A DNA stretch of 64,000 bases from Variovorax sp. OK212 (GCF_900112425.1 NZ_FOLP01000005.1:248001-312000), one strand, 5' to 3'. Counted from the stretch's first letter, positions 1 to 9,926 are shown. The notes: generated by a model from the letters alone, not told the origin. Made by a program: numbers and translations.

Positions 1-1
1 G

Positions 2-907
2 TGGATCGTCGCGTCCGTGTGCGCCGCAGGGCTCGCGGGCTGTGGAGGAGGCGGTGGCGGCGCAGGGGGCGGCATGCCGATGCTGCCGGTGCTGGCCGCG
101 AACGCCCCTGCCCCCGCGCCTTCACCCGCGCCCGCGCCGGTGCCCGCACCGAACCGCGATCCGGTCGCCGGCAGCGAGCCGCTGCCGTTGCTGAGCGCGC
201 CGCAGCCCGGCTCCACCGCCGCGGTGGGCAACGACAGCGAGGGCATCTACGGCGCGTTGCTCAACCTCACCTTCGTCGGCGCCGACGGGTCGATCGCCAC
301 CAAGTTCAACGTCGGCACGCTGTGGGGCTCGCTCAAGGTCACGGGCCCCGACTGGTCCTTCAACCCCGACACGCAGTACGACTTCACCGATGCCTCGCCC
401 GTCACGGGCTCGGGCACCTTCGAGGCGAAGAAATCGATGAAGGGCAGCTACGCCTACGGCTCGCGTGAAAGCACGGCCTTCGGGCCACTGGGCTACGCCG
501 CGGAAAACGCCCTGGCGGTCTCGCAGGACAGCGTGGCCGGCAAGTGGGCCAATGCGGACAGGAGCTTCGGCATCGGCGTATCGATCGAGGTCGATGCGAA
601 GGGCGCGTTCACGGGCACCACGTCGGGCGTGCGGGTGGGCAGCTGCACCCTCTCCGGCACCATCGCGCTGGCGCAAGCCGGCACGGCCAAGAACATGTAC
701 GGCTTGAAGATGACCGCGGTCAATGCAGCCACCGACGCGAAGGATGCCTGCCAGCTGCGCACCGGCCTCCCCTATGCGGGCCCGGCCGCCATCGGGCTGG
801 TGCCTGCGGGCACCTACGACAGCAACGGCTTCTTCCGCAGCATCATGTTCCTGGTGAAGTCCGGCGACGGGGCGATGCTGTCGGCGGGCCTGCGCAAGCA
901 GCCCTGA
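2..907 (+). CDS. Putative lipoprotein, 5' end cut by the window edge
   Basis: Open from the first full codon, so the true start lies upstream of the window. The visible N-terminus is a hydrophobic stretch ending in a lipobox, Leu-Ala-Gly-Cys, followed by a run of glycines and a Pro/Ala-rich linker (APAPAPSPAPAPVPAPN). This is typical of an outer-membrane or periplasmic lipoprotein with a flexible tether. The remaining roughly 230 residues are rich in Gly, Ser and Thr and look like a beta-rich domain with two cysteines (in SCTL and ACQL). I do not recognise a family. It is convergent with the response regulator gene downstream. Confidence 0.7.
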   Translation, partial: WIVASVCAAGLAGCGGGGGGAGGGMPMLPVLAANAPAPAPSPAPAPVPAPNRDPVAGSEPLPLLSAPQPGSTAAVGNDSEGIYGALLNLTFVGADGSIATKFNVGTLWGSLKVTGPDWSFNPDTQYDFTDASPVTGSGTFEAKKSMKGSYAYGSRESTAFGPLGYAAENALAVSQDSVAGKWANADRSFGIGVSIEVDAKGAFTGTTSGVRVGSCTLSGTIALAQAGTAKNMYGLKMTAVNAATDAKDACQLRTGLPYAGPAAIGLVPAGTYDSNGFFRSIMFLVKSGDGAMLSAGLRKQP

Positions 908-955
908 CCGCGCGGCACAACGCAACCGAGGCAACCGAGGCCGGCGAGCCCGGCC

Positions 956-1630
956 TCAGTTCTGGATCTTCTCCAGGCAGTAGCCCAGCCCGCGCACCGT
1001 CGCGATGCGCACCGGCCCCTTCTCTATCTTCTTGCGCAGCCGGTGGATGTACACCTCGATGGCGTTGAGGCTCACCTCCTCGCCCCATTCGCAGAGCCGG
1101 TCGACCAGCTGGTCCTTGCTGACCAGCCGGCCGGCGCGCTGCAGCAGCACCTCGAGCAGGCCGAGCTCTCGCGCCGACAGCTCGATCATCTTGCCGTCGA
1201 TGGTCGCCACGCGGCCGGCCTGGTCGTAGACCAGCGGGCCGTGGCGGATCGCGTTGCTGGTGGTGCCCATGCCGCGCCGCGTGAGGGCGCGCACGCGCGC
1301 CTCGAGCTCCTGCAGGCTGAAGGGCTTGGCCATGTAGTCGTCGGCGCCGTGGTCCAGGCCCTTCACGCGTTCTTCCACGCTGTCGGCCGCGGTGAGCACC
1401 AGCACCGGCAGCTGCGAGCCGCGCGCGCGCAGGCGCTTCAGGATCTCGATGCCGTGCAGGCTGGGCAGCCCGAGGTCGAGGATCAGCAGGTCGAACTCGT
1501 CATGGGTCATGAGCGCGGTGTCGGCCTGCGAGCCATTGGCCACGTGGTCGACCGCCGCGCCCGAGGTGCGCAGGCTGCGCAGCAGGGCATCGGCCAGCAC
1601 CTGGTCGTCTTCGGCAATCAGAATCCGCAT
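956..1630 (-). CDS. OmpR/PhoB-family response regulator, orphan in this window
   Basis: A 224-residue two-component regulator. The N-terminal receiver has the acidic pair in AEDD (residues 8-9), the phospho-acceptor Asp about residue 52 (LILDLGLPS), and the conserved Lys in DYMAKPF. The C-terminal winged helix ends in the usual AIEVYIHRLRKK and VRGLGYCL motifs. I chose the ATG at 1630 because GGAGG lies 8 bases upstream; a GTG three codons earlier is the alternative. It resembles the TctD/QseB branch. Such genes are usually followed by a histidine kinase gene, but the next gene here is a convergent lipoprotein, so its kinase is elsewhere or lost. MarR lies upstream on the same strand, 73 bases away. 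Confidence 0.92.
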   Translation of the reverse strand: MRILIAEDDQVLADALLRSLRTSGAAVDHVANGSQADTALMTHDEFDLLILDLGLPSLHGIEILKRLRARGSQLPVLVLTAADSVEERVKGLDHGADDYMAKPFSLQELEARVRALTRRGMGTTSNAIRHGPLVYDQAGRVATIDGKMIELSARELGLLEVLLQRAGRLVSKDQLVDRLCEWGEEVSLNAIEVYIHRLRKKIEKGPVRIATVRGLGYCLEKIQN

Positions 1631-1703
1631 ATGCGCCACCTCCGGCCTGTTTCAGGTGTCGGGCGCCACGCCGGCGCCGTTCACATTTGTCTCTGCGGCG
1701 AGT

Positions 1704-2189
1704 CTAGCCCGCCGTATAGGCTTCGAGTCCGATGGTTACCACGGTGGCAATGTCGTTTCCCACGCTGCTGCGGAACTCGCGTTCGGCCTGCGTCACCGCG
1801 CCGCGAAAGGCGTCCAGCCAGGCCAGCCCGTCGGCCGTGAAGAGCACGCGCCGCGCGCGCGCGTCGAGCGGATCGGGGCCGCGCGTCACCAGCCCCCAGG
1901 CCTCGCACTGGTCGACCAGCGCGCCCATCGCCTGCTTGGTCATGCCGGCGCGCTCGGCCAGCTCGGTCAGGCGCGAACCTTCGCGCGCGAGATGCCGCGT
2001 GATGTGGATGTGCGCGGCGCTGATCTGCGCGCGCGCCGCGAGGTTCGACAAGGCCAGCGGCACGTCGACGTCGTGCGCCATGAGTTCGAGCACGCGCTCG
2101 TCGAAACGGCGCATCGCATGGCCCAGCAGGCGGCCCAGGTGGGTCTGGCGCCAGGCGTCGGGATCGGTCGGAAAGGCGGTGTCGGCCAT
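1704..2189 (-). CDS. MarR-family transcriptional regulator
   Basis: A 161-residue winged-helix regulator. The central part (residues about 65-125) fits the MarR DNA-binding domain: a helix-turn-helix LTELAERAGMTKQAMGALVDQCEAWGLVTRGPDPLDARARRV, cut here as LTELAERAGMTKQAM, followed by the wing with the DxRxRRV signature. MarR proteins are dimeric repressors, often released by small aromatic ligands or oxidation; no ligand can be inferred. It is divergent from recA, with 147 bases between the starts. That gap contains an inverted repeat suited to autoregulation, plus the recA LexA box. Confidence 0.9.
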   Translation of the reverse strand: MADTAFPTDPDAWRQTHLGRLLGHAMRRFDERVLELMAHDVDVPLALSNLAARAQISAAHIHITRHLAREGSRLTELAERAGMTKQAMGALVDQCEAWGLVTRGPDPLDARARRVLFTADGLAWLDAFRGAVTQAEREFRSSVGNDIATVVTIGLEAYTAG

Positions 2190-2198
2190 GGCTCTAAA

Positions 2199-2235
2199 TG
2201 GTAAAGCAAACTGACCAAAAAATGAGCTTTTACCA
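2199..2235. promoter_or_regulatory. Inverted repeat, candidate MarR operator
   Basis: The arms TGGTAAAGC (2199-2207) and GCTTTTACCA (2226-2235) are inverted copies differing by one extra A, separated by 18 bases. The site starts 10 bases upstream of the marR start codon, where a repressor would autoregulate. The function is inferred from position and symmetry only. Confidence 0.35.
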
Positions 2236-2253
2236 AAGCATCAGCCCCTACAC

Positions 2254-2273
2254 TACTGTTCAAGCATCCAGCC
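2254..2273 (+). promoter_or_regulatory. LexA (SOS) box of recA
   Basis: The sequence TACTGTTCAAGCATCCAGCC fits the gammaproteobacterial/betaproteobacterial SOS box CTG-N10-CAG exactly at the six key bases (CTG 2256-2258, CAG 2269-2271). It lies about 65 bases upstream of the recA start, the expected promoter region. LexA itself is not in the window. Confidence 0.7.
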
Positions 2274-2336
2274 TGTAGTTAAAAGCAGATGGACCCGCAC
2301 TTCACACAAACCGTTGATTTTCAAGGAGATTTCCAC

Positions 2337-3470
<1,134 letters not shown>

Positions 3471-3512
3471 GCCCAGGCGCGGCTCTTCGGGGCGGCGCGA
3501 GCGTCCCCCCGA

Positions 3513-3971
3513 ATGGCATTCAACGCCCCTTCCCTCAAAGGCCGCGCCCTGCGCCTGCTGAGCCAGCGCGAGCATTCGCGAACGGAGCTGGAGCGCAAGC
3601 TGGCCAGGCACGAGGAAGAGCCCGGCACGCTGGCCCAGGCGCTCGACGAGCTAGCCGCCAAGGACTTCATCAGCGAGCCGCGCGTGGTGGCCTCGGTGAT
3701 CAACCAGCGCGCGGCCCGTTCGGGCGCGTTGCGGGTGAAGCAGGAACTGCAGGCCAAGGGCATCGCGCCCGAGGCCATCGCCGAGGCGGTGGCCGGTTTG
3801 CAGGAGACCGAAGTCGAGCGCGCCACGGCCCTGTGGCGCCGCCGCTTCGACGCCCCGCCCGCCGACGCGAAGGAGCGGGCCCGGCAGATGCGATTCCTGA
3901 TGGCGCGCGGTTTCTCGGGCGCTGTCGTTTCCAAGGTGCTCAGGAGCGATTTCGATGAAACCGACGAATGA
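3513..3971 (+). CDS. recX: RecA regulator RecX
   Basis: Small all-helical protein (152 residues, normal length) that binds RecA filaments and limits their extension and activity. The sequence shows the RecX three-helix repeats: LKGRALRLLSQREHSRTELERKLARH at the N-terminus, DFISEPRVVASVINQRAARSGALRVKQELQAKGI in the middle, and RARQMRFLMARGFSGAVVSKVL at the end (quoted in parts). It lies directly downstream of recA, the classical arrangement. Its last 17 bases overlap the next gene, so translation of the SRPBCC gene is probably coupled. The start has no strong ribosome site. Confidence 0.94.
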   Translation: MAFNAPSLKGRALRLLSQREHSRTELERKLARHEEEPGTLAQALDELAAKDFISEPRVVASVINQRAARSGALRVKQELQAKGIAPEAIAEAVAGLQETEVERATALWRRRFDAPPADAKERARQMRFLMARGFSGAVVSKVLRSDFDETDE

Positions 3972-4383
3972 CAACCCTTCCGCGCAGTCCCGTGTCGTCA
4001 CGCAGCGCGTGAACTGCGACTGGCGCCGCGCCTACGCGCTGGCGGCCGACCCGGCGCGGCTGCCCGACTGGGCCAGCGGCCTCGCGAAGAGCGCGCTGGT
4101 GCCGCACGGCGACCACTGGAGCGTGCGCACGCCCGAAAGCGGCGACGCCCGCATGCGCTTCGCGCCGCCCAACGAGCTCGGCGTGCTCGACCACTGGGTC
4201 GCGCCCGAAGGCGTGCCCGAGGTCTACCTGCCGTTCCGCGTGATCGGCGTGGCGCCCGGCACTTGCGAATTCCAGTTCACGCTGCTGCGCCAGCCGCACA
4301 TGGACGATGCGGCCTTCGCGCGCGACGCCGAATGGATCGCGCGCGATCTCAAGGCGCTGCAACGCCTGCTCGAAGCGGGCTGA
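3955..4383 (+). CDS. SRPBCC-type (polyketide cyclase/dehydrase-like) protein
   Basis: A 142-residue cytoplasmic protein that looks like a START/SRPBCC small hydrophobic-ligand-binding fold: an N-terminal strand followed by helices (RRAYALAADPARLPDWASGLAKSAL), then alternating strands (DHWSVRTPESGDARMRF), and a C-terminal helix. No catalytic residues can be assigned and the ligand is unknown. AGGAG sits 9 bases upstream of the ATG, inside recX, and the gene overlaps recX by 17 bases. This suggests co-expression with recA-recX, although a direct repair role cannot be claimed. Confidence 0.72.
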   Translation: MKPTNDNPSAQSRVVTQRVNCDWRRAYALAADPARLPDWASGLAKSALVPHGDHWSVRTPESGDARMRFAPPNELGVLDHWVAPEGVPEVYLPFRVIGVAPGTCEFQFTLLRQPHMDDAAFARDAEWIARDLKALQRLLEAG

Positions 4384-4409
4384 GCCGCCCTCCTCTTCAG
4401 CCTTCGCCC

Positions 4410-5522
4410 TCAGCCTTCGCGCACCACGATCGGCGCGAACTTGCGCCGCGCCTTCAGCTGGTCGGCGTCCCACTCGATGCCCAGCCCCGGAGTCTCCGGC
4501 GCCACCGCATGGCCGCCCTCGATGCGCAGCCGGCTGGTCGTGAGGTCGTCGAGCTGCGGGATGTATTCCACCCAGCGCGCATTCGGCACCGCCGCGCACA
4601 GGCTCACGTGCAGCTCCATCAGGAAGTGCGGGCACATCGCGATGTTGTGCGCCTCCGCGAGGTGCGCGATCTTCAGCCACGGCGTGATGCCGCCCACGCG
4701 CGCCACGTCGGCCTGCACGATCGAGCAGGCGCCCTGCTGGATGTATTCCGCGAACTGCGAGGGGTGGTACATCGACTCGCCCACCGCGATCGGCACGCTG
4801 GTGCTGGCCAGCAACTGCGCATGCCCGCGCACGTGCTCGGCCGGCATCGGCTCCTCGAACCATGCAAGGTCGAGCGGCGCGTACTGGCGCGCGCGGCGAA
4901 TGGCCTCGGCCACGGTGAAGCTCTGGTTGGCGTCGACCATCAGCTCGAAGTCGGCGCCCACGGCCTCGCGCACCGCCGACAGGCGCGCGATGTCCTGCGC
5001 CACGTGCGGCTTGCCGACCTTGATCTTCGCGCCCAGGAAGCCGTCGGCCTTCGCGGCCAGCGTCTGCTCCACCAGCTGCGCGGGCTCGATGTGCAGCCAG
5101 CCGCCCTCGGTCGTGTAGACCGGCACGCGCGGCTGCGCACCGCCGGCCAGGCGCCACAGCGGCAGGCCCGCCGCGCGCGCGTTGCGGTCCCACAGCGCGG
5201 TGTCGACGGCCGCCAGCGCCAGGCTGGTGATGGCGCCCACGGCGGTGGCGTGCGTGTGGAAGAACAGGTCGCGCCAGATGGCCTCGTACTGCTGCGGGTC
5301 GCGCCCGATCAGGCGCGGCACCAGGTGGTCGTGCAGCAGCGCCACGATGGACGAGCCGCCCGTGCCGATGGTGTACGTGTAGCCCGTGCCCGCCGAGCCG
5401 TCGTCGCAGCGCACGGTGACCATCACGGTCTCCTGCGTCACGAAGGACTGGATGGCGTCGGTGCGCTTGACCTTGGGCGCGATGTCGATCTGCGCGATCT
5501 CGACCTGGTCGATCTTTGCCAT
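4410..5522 (-). CDS. Enolase-superfamily enzyme (mandelate racemase/muconate lactonizing type)
   Basis: A 370-residue acid-sugar dehydratase, racemase or cycloisomerase. The superfamily machinery is complete: catalytic Lys-x-Lys (K166, K168 in AKIKVG), metal ligands D197 (DANQ), E223 (FEEP) and E249 (GES), and the His-Asp dyad expected from D272 and H299 (CPHF). That combination is typical of the mandelate racemase subgroup, which includes sugar-acid dehydratases. The substrate is not predictable from these residues. I chose the ATG at 5522, preceded by AAAAAGG; an upstream in-frame start would add 18 non-conserved residues. It is the last gene of the putative catabolic operon, 137 bases after the substrate-binding protein gene. 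Confidence 0.9.
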   Translation of the reverse strand: MAKIDQVEIAQIDIAPKVKRTDAIQSFVTQETVMVTVRCDDGSAGTGYTYTIGTGGSSIVALLHDHLVPRLIGRDPQQYEAIWRDLFFHTHATAVGAITSLALAAVDTALWDRNARAAGLPLWRLAGGAQPRVPVYTTEGGWLHIEPAQLVEQTLAAKADGFLGAKIKVGKPHVAQDIARLSAVREAVGADFELMVDANQSFTVAEAIRRARQYAPLDLAWFEEPMPAEHVRGHAQLLASTSVPIAVGESMYHPSQFAEYIQQGACSIVQADVARVGGITPWLKIAHLAEAHNIAMCPHFLMELHVSLCAAVPNARWVEYIPQLDDLTTSRLRIEGGHAVAPETPGLGIEWDADQLKARRKFAPIVVREG

Positions 5523-5659
5523 GAATACCTTTTTGCTGAGAGAGCCGACGAGGCGGCCGTCGCCGGGCCGCCCCAAGGCGAGCCGCGCCTCCTCCTCGGG
5601 AGGTGGCGAATTACACGGACACGGAGCGAAGCGAAGTGAAAAGCCGGGAGGCCGGCATG

Positions 5660-6481
5660 TCAGGCTCCGTTACGCATCACGTCGGCCGGGAGGTCGGCGC
5701 CGTGGAACTTCTTGTAGATGGTGTTGAGCTCGCCGCTCTTGAGCTGCGCCTTCACGAAGTCGTCGAGCCTGGCCTTCAGGCGCGGCTCGTTCTTGCGCAT
5801 GCCGATGGCGAGCATGTTGACCTTCATGGTGAACTTCGGCTCCATCTGCTTGGCGGGGTTCTTCTCGTTGATGGTCTTCAGGAGCGGCGGCGCCGTTGCG
5901 AAGATGTCGGCCTGCCCGCTCACCACGGCGGTGATGGAGGTGGCGTCGTCGTCGAAGCGAATCACCTGCGCGCCGGCCGGCAGCACCTTGGTCAGCTCCT
6001 GGTCGTTGGTGGTGCCGCGCGTGGCAATCACCTTCTTGCCGGCCAGGTCGGCCGGGCCGGTGATGGTCATGCTCTTGGGCGCGCCCACCACCGCCAGGAT
6101 GGCGGCGTAGGGCACCGAGAAGTCGACGACCTTCTCGCGCTCGGGCGTCACCGACATGCTGGAGATGACGATGTCGGCCTTGTCGGTCTGCAGGAACGGA
6201 ATGCGGTTGGCGCCGGTGGTCGGCACGATCTCGAGCTCCAGGCCCAGGCTCTTCGCGAGCAGGCGCGCGGTCTCCACGTCGGAGCCGGTGGCGTTGAGCT
6301 TCTCGTCCTTCAGGCCGTAGGGCGGCACGGCCAGGTCGATGGCCACGCGGATCTTCTTGGCGGCGGTGATGGTGTCGAGCTGGTCGGCCTGCGCCGAGGC
6401 GCTGGCGAAGGCCAGCGGCAGGGCCAGCATCAAGGCCGAGAGCAATGCGCCGCGGCGCTTGAGCGAGAGGGAACGGGTCAT
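5660..6481 (-). CDS. Periplasmic substrate-binding protein of an amino-acid-type ABC transporter
   Basis: A 273-residue family 3 solute-binding protein. The N-terminus is a Sec signal peptide (basic SLKRRG, hydrophobic LLSALMLALPLAF, likely cleavage after ASAQA). The mature part has the family features IRVAIDLAVPPYG near the N-terminus, DIVISSMSVTPEREKVVDFS in the middle and a second lobe with KKVIATRGTT. GGAG 7 bases upstream supports the ATG at 6481. Genes for the matching ATPase and two permeases lie immediately upstream on the same strand. The family takes up polar amino acids, but members also serve small carboxylates and opines; the enzyme context suggests a hydroxy- or sugar-acid-like ligand. 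Confidence 0.93.
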   Translation of the reverse strand: MTRSLSLKRRGALLSALMLALPLAFASASAQADQLDTITAAKKIRVAIDLAVPPYGLKDEKLNATGSDVETARLLAKSLGLELEIVPTTGANRIPFLQTDKADIVISSMSVTPEREKVVDFSVPYAAILAVVGAPKSMTITGPADLAGKKVIATRGTTNDQELTKVLPAGAQVIRFDDDATSITAVVSGQADIFATAPPLLKTINEKNPAKQMEPKFTMKVNMLAIGMRKNEPRLKARLDDFVKAQLKSGELNTIYKKFHGADLPADVMRNGA

Positions 6482-6533
6482 CGAATGTCTCCTGGAGTTG
6501 TGGGGAAGGAAAGAAGAAAGACCGCGGCCCGAC

Positions 6534-7262
6534 TCAGAGCCCGGTGCCGACAAAGTTGCGCAGCTCGGGCGTCTGCGGGTTGCTCAGGATGCTGGCGTCG
6601 CCCTGCTCCCACACCAGCCCCTGGTGCATGTAGATGACCTTGTCGGCCACGCCGCGCGCGAACGCCATCTCGTGCGTCACGAGGATCATGGTCATGCCCT
6701 CGGCCGCGAGCTTCTCCATCACCTTGAGCACTTCGCCGGTGAGCTGCGGGTCGAGCGCGGAAGTCACTTCGTCGAACAGCATGAGCCGCGGCTTCATCGC
6801 GAGCGAACGCGCGATGGCCACGCGCTGCTGCTGGCCGCCGGAGAGCTGCTCGGGGTAGGCGTCGGCCTTCTCGGCCAGGCCCACGCGCTCGAGCACTTCC
6901 ATGGCGACGGCGCCGGCTTCGGACGCGCTCATCTTCTTCACCGACTGCGGCGCCAGCGTGATGTTCTGCTTCACCGTGAGGTGCGGGAACAGGTTGTAGC
7001 TCTGGAACACGATGCCCACATCCTTGCGCAGGTCGCGCAGGTTCAGCGCCGTGTCGTGCACCGCGTGGCCGCAGCACTGGATGGTGCCGCTGTCGATGGT
7101 CTCCAGCCGGTCGATGCAGCGCAGCGCCGTGCTCTTGCCCGAGCCGCTCTGGCCGATGATGGCCACCACCTGCCCGCGCGCGACCGAGAACGACACGCCC
7201 TTCAGCACATGCAGCTTGCCGAAGTGCTTGTGGACGCCGTTGAGTTCAACCACGGGCTGCAT
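6534..7262 (-). CDS. ABC transporter ATP-binding protein, polar amino acid uptake type
   Basis: A 242-residue GlnQ/HisP-like ATPase powering import with the neighbouring permeases. It has Walker A GQSGSGKST, the Q-loop region, signature LSGGQQQR, Walker B LMLFDEVTSALD and the switch His in VTHEM. The ATG at 7262 is preceded by AAAGGAAGC; the gene overlaps the end of the upstream permease gene by 17 bases, implying coupled translation. The substrate-binding protein gene follows after 52 bases. Confidence 0.95.
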   Translation of the reverse strand: MQPVVELNGVHKHFGKLHVLKGVSFSVARGQVVAIIGQSGSGKSTALRCIDRLETIDSGTIQCCGHAVHDTALNLRDLRKDVGIVFQSYNLFPHLTVKQNITLAPQSVKKMSASEAGAVAMEVLERVGLAEKADAYPEQLSGGQQQRVAIARSLAMKPRLMLFDEVTSALDPQLTGEVLKVMEKLAAEGMTMILVTHEMAFARGVADKVIYMHQGLVWEQGDASILSNPQTPELRNFVGTGL

Positions 7263-7902
7263 TGAGCTTCCTTTCAAGGGCGCGACTCCATCGCGACAGC
7301 GGATAACAGAGAACGAAATACAGCACCACCGCGCACCCGAAATACAGGAAGGGCTGGAACGTCGAGTTGTTCAGCACCTTGGCGTTGTACGAAAGCTCGG
7401 CGTAGCCGACCACCAGCGAGGCGATCGACGTGTTCTTGATGATCTGCACCAGGAAGCCCACGGTGGGCGGCGTCGCGATGCGCAGCGCCTGCGGCAGGAT
7501 CACGCGGCGCATGCGCTCCCAGCGCGTGAGCGCCAGGCATTCGGCGGCCTCCCACTGGCTGCGCGGCACGGCCTGGATGCAGCCGCGCCAGATCTCGCCG
7601 AGGAAGGCGCTCGCGTAGATGGTGATGGCCAGCGCCGCCGCGGCCAGCGCGGGCACCGAGCCGATGCCCACGATGTTCGGCCCGAAGAAGCACACGCCCA
7701 TCAGCACCAGCAGCGGCGTGCCCTGGATGGCCTGGATGTAGCCCGCGGCGGCCACGCGCACCGCCTTGATGGGCGACACGCGCGCCAGCGCCACCGCCAG
7801 GCCGATGAGCCCGCCGCCCACGAACGCGAGCGCCGAGAGCTGCACCGTGCCCCACGCGCCCATCACGAGAAAGCCGAGGTGTTCGACCGGCATGAACGTC
7901 AT
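7246..7902 (-). CDS. ABC transporter permease, HisM/GlnP type
   Basis: A 218-residue inner-membrane permease with about five hydrophobic segments (for example LSALAFVGGGLIGLAVALA and YFGCAVVLYFVLCYPL). The cytoplasmic EAA loop that docks the ATPase reads SQWEAAECLALTRWERMRRVILPQALR, seen as EAAECLALTRWERMRRVILP. IQGTPLLVLM is the conserved first-loop motif of polar amino acid permeases. It pairs with the preceding permease gene, 13 bases away, to form a heterodimeric channel. Confidence 0.93.
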   Translation of the reverse strand: MTFMPVEHLGFLVMGAWGTVQLSALAFVGGGLIGLAVALARVSPIKAVRVAAAGYIQAIQGTPLLVLMGVCFFGPNIVGIGSVPALAAAALAITIYASAFLGEIWRGCIQAVPRSQWEAAECLALTRWERMRRVILPQALRIATPPTVGFLVQIIKNTSIASLVVGYAELSYNAKVLNNSTFQPFLYFGCAVVLYFVLCYPLSRWSRALERKLNAARG

Positions 7903-7915
7903 GTCCAGACCCTCT

Positions 7916-8599
7916 TCACAACGGCGTGCCGAGCTTGCGCCGGCGCGGGAAGATCAGCATGCCCAGCAGCCAGAACCCCAGGCGCATGGCGTACGACAGC
8001 GCCAGGTACACCACCCACAGCACGATGAAGATCTCGAAGTTGCGGAAGGTGTCCGACTGGATGCGGTTGGCCACGCCGAAGAGCTCTTCCGCGCCGATCG
8101 ACGACATGATGCTGGAGGCCAGCATCAGCAGCACGAACTGGCTCGCGAGCGCCGGGTACACGCGCTCCACGGCGGGCCGCAGGATCACATGCCAGAACAC
8201 CTGCACCTTCGACAGGCCGAGGCACTGCGCCGCCTCGAGCTGGCCCTTGTGGATCGACTCGATGCCCGCGCGGATGATCTCGCAGCTGTACGCGCCGATG
8301 TTCACCACCAGCGCGAGCACCGCGCCCACCATGATCGGCATCGTCACGCCCGCGCTCGAGAGGCCGAAGATCAGGAAGTAGCTCTGGATCAGCAGCGGCG
8401 TGTTGCGAATGGCCTCCACATAGCCGCCCGTGAGGTTGCGCAGCCAGCCATGGCGGCTGTTGCGGCCCAGTGCGCAGACGGTGCCGAGCGCAAAGCCCAG
8501 CACGGTCGCGATGAAGGACAGCTGCACCGTGGTCCATGCGCCTTCGAGCAGCAGCGGCCACTGTGCGAGCACGGGCGCGAAATCGAACTGGTAGTTCAA
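7916..8599 (-). CDS. ABC transporter permease, HisQ/GlnP type
   Basis: A 227-residue inner-membrane permease, the partner of the next gene. It carries the family motifs VEAIRNTPLLIQSYFLIFG and the EAA loop GQLEAAQCLGLSKVQVFWHVILRPA (seen as EAAQCLGLSKVQVFWHVILR), plus about five transmembrane segments. The start Met is followed by NYQFDFAPVLAQWPLLLEGAW, a normal N-terminus for this family. It lies 85 bases downstream of the large UxaA-like subunit gene on the same strand, so the uptake and enzyme genes probably share a transcript. Confidence 0.93.
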   Translation of the reverse strand: MNYQFDFAPVLAQWPLLLEGAWTTVQLSFIATVLGFALGTVCALGRNSRHGWLRNLTGGYVEAIRNTPLLIQSYFLIFGLSSAGVTMPIMVGAVLALVVNIGAYSCEIIRAGIESIHKGQLEAAQCLGLSKVQVFWHVILRPAVERVYPALASQFVLLMLASSIMSSIGAEELFGVANRIQSDTFRNFEIFIVLWVVYLALSYAMRLGFWLLGMLIFPRRRKLGTPL

Positions 8600-8684
8600 G
8601 GAATGGGGCTCCGGGAGTCCAGGAAGGAGAGGGCGATAAAGGCGGCAAGGACGGGAAGCGCGCCGATGGCGCCGCCTGCACCGG

Positions 8685-9926
8685 TCAAGCGGCGCGCGCG
8701 ATGCTGGCGAGCGGCAGGCACGAAGGGCCGAGCGGTTCGAAGGCCTTGTAGGTCAGGATGAATTCGCGGTGCCCCAGCGCCTCCGACTTGGTGGCCGCGC
8801 CAGCGGCCACGCCGCGCACCGCGTCGAAGATCTCCTGGCCCACCTCCTGCAGCGTGCCGCGCCCTTCGAGGATGCGGCCGGCATCGACGTCCATGTCCTC
8901 GCCGAGCTGGCGGTAGGTGTCGGGATTGGCGCAGACCTTGATGACCGGCGAGACGGCCGAGCCCACCACAGAGCCGCGCCCCGTGGTGAACAGGATGAGG
9001 TGCGCGCCGCAGGCGATGAGCTCCACGATTTCCGCGTTGTCGCTGATGTTCGGAAAGCCGAAGCGCGGCTCGCCGTCGGGCACCACGTCCAGCAGGTACA
9101 GGCCGCCCCGCGGCGGCACGTCGCCCGGCTTCACGATGCCGTTGATGGGCGAGGCGCCGCTCTTGGCGTACGCGCCCAGCGACTTCTCCTCGATGGTCGA
9201 GAGGCCGCCGTCCGCATTGCCCGGCGCGAAGCTGCCGTGGCCCATGGTGCTGTAGTAGCGCGCGGCCTTGTTCACGCATTCGACGATGGCCTCGCCCAGT
9301 TCGGGCGTGGCGGCGCGGCGCTGCATGTGGAACTCGCAGCCGATGAGCTCGCCGGTTTCCTCGAAGATGCAGCGCGCGTCCTGCTCGATCAGCAGGTCGA
9401 AGGCGCGGCCCACGGCGGGGTTGGCCGTGATGCCGCTGGTGCCGTCGGAGCCGCCGCAGATGGTGCCCACCACCAGCTCGCTCAGCTCCATCGGCACGCG
9501 CTGCTGCTGCGCGAGTTCGGCCAGTGCCCACTGCACCCATTGCGTGCCCTCGCGGATGGTGCTGCGCGTGCCGCCTTTCTGCTGGATGGTGAGCGTGTGC
9601 ACCGGCCGGCCCGAGGCGGCCACGGCCTCCTCGAGCTTGCGCTTGTTCATGCTCTCGCAGCCCAGCGAAATGAGCAGCGCCGCGCCCACGTTGGGGTGCG
9701 TGGCAATCGCTTCCATCATGCGTTCGGCATACGCGTTGGGGTAGCAGCCGGGAAAGCCGACGAGGTGCACTTCGCTCTCGCCGTCCTGCTGGCGGAAGTT
9801 CAGCGTGATCTCGCGCGCCACGTGGTGCGCGCACTCGACCAGGTAGGCCACGACCACGACGTTGCGGATGCCCTTGCGGCCGTCGGCGCGCGGGAAGCCA
9901 TGGATCTGGAGGTTGGGAGCGTTCAT
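8685..9926 (-). CDS. UxaA-family dehydratase/lyase, large subunit
   Basis: A 413-residue homologue of the C-terminal catalytic part of altronate dehydratase (UxaA) and galactarate dehydratase; the sulfolactate lyase large subunit SuyB belongs to the same family. Visible family motifs are GFPRADGRKGIRN at the N-terminus, FPGCYPN, ISLGCES, and GTICGGSDGTSGITANPAVG (shown in part); the cysteines are candidates for iron or Fe-S binding. In E. coli UxaA this part is fused to a SAF domain; here the SAF part is the separate gene 13 bases upstream, as in SuyAB-type enzymes. The expected chemistry is beta-elimination (water or sulfite loss) from a 2-hydroxy acid. The substrate is not determined. Confidence 0.87.
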   Translation of the reverse strand: MNAPNLQIHGFPRADGRKGIRNVVVVAYLVECAHHVAREITLNFRQQDGESEVHLVGFPGCYPNAYAERMMEAIATHPNVGAALLISLGCESMNKRKLEEAVAASGRPVHTLTIQQKGGTRSTIREGTQWVQWALAELAQQQRVPMELSELVVGTICGGSDGTSGITANPAVGRAFDLLIEQDARCIFEETGELIGCEFHMQRRAATPELGEAIVECVNKAARYYSTMGHGSFAPGNADGGLSTIEEKSLGAYAKSGASPINGIVKPGDVPPRGGLYLLDVVPDGEPRFGFPNISDNAEIVELIACGAHLILFTTGRGSVVGSAVSPVIKVCANPDTYRQLGEDMDVDAGRILEGRGTLQEVGQEIFDAVRGVAAGAATKSEALGHREFILTYKAFEPLGPSCLPLASIARAA

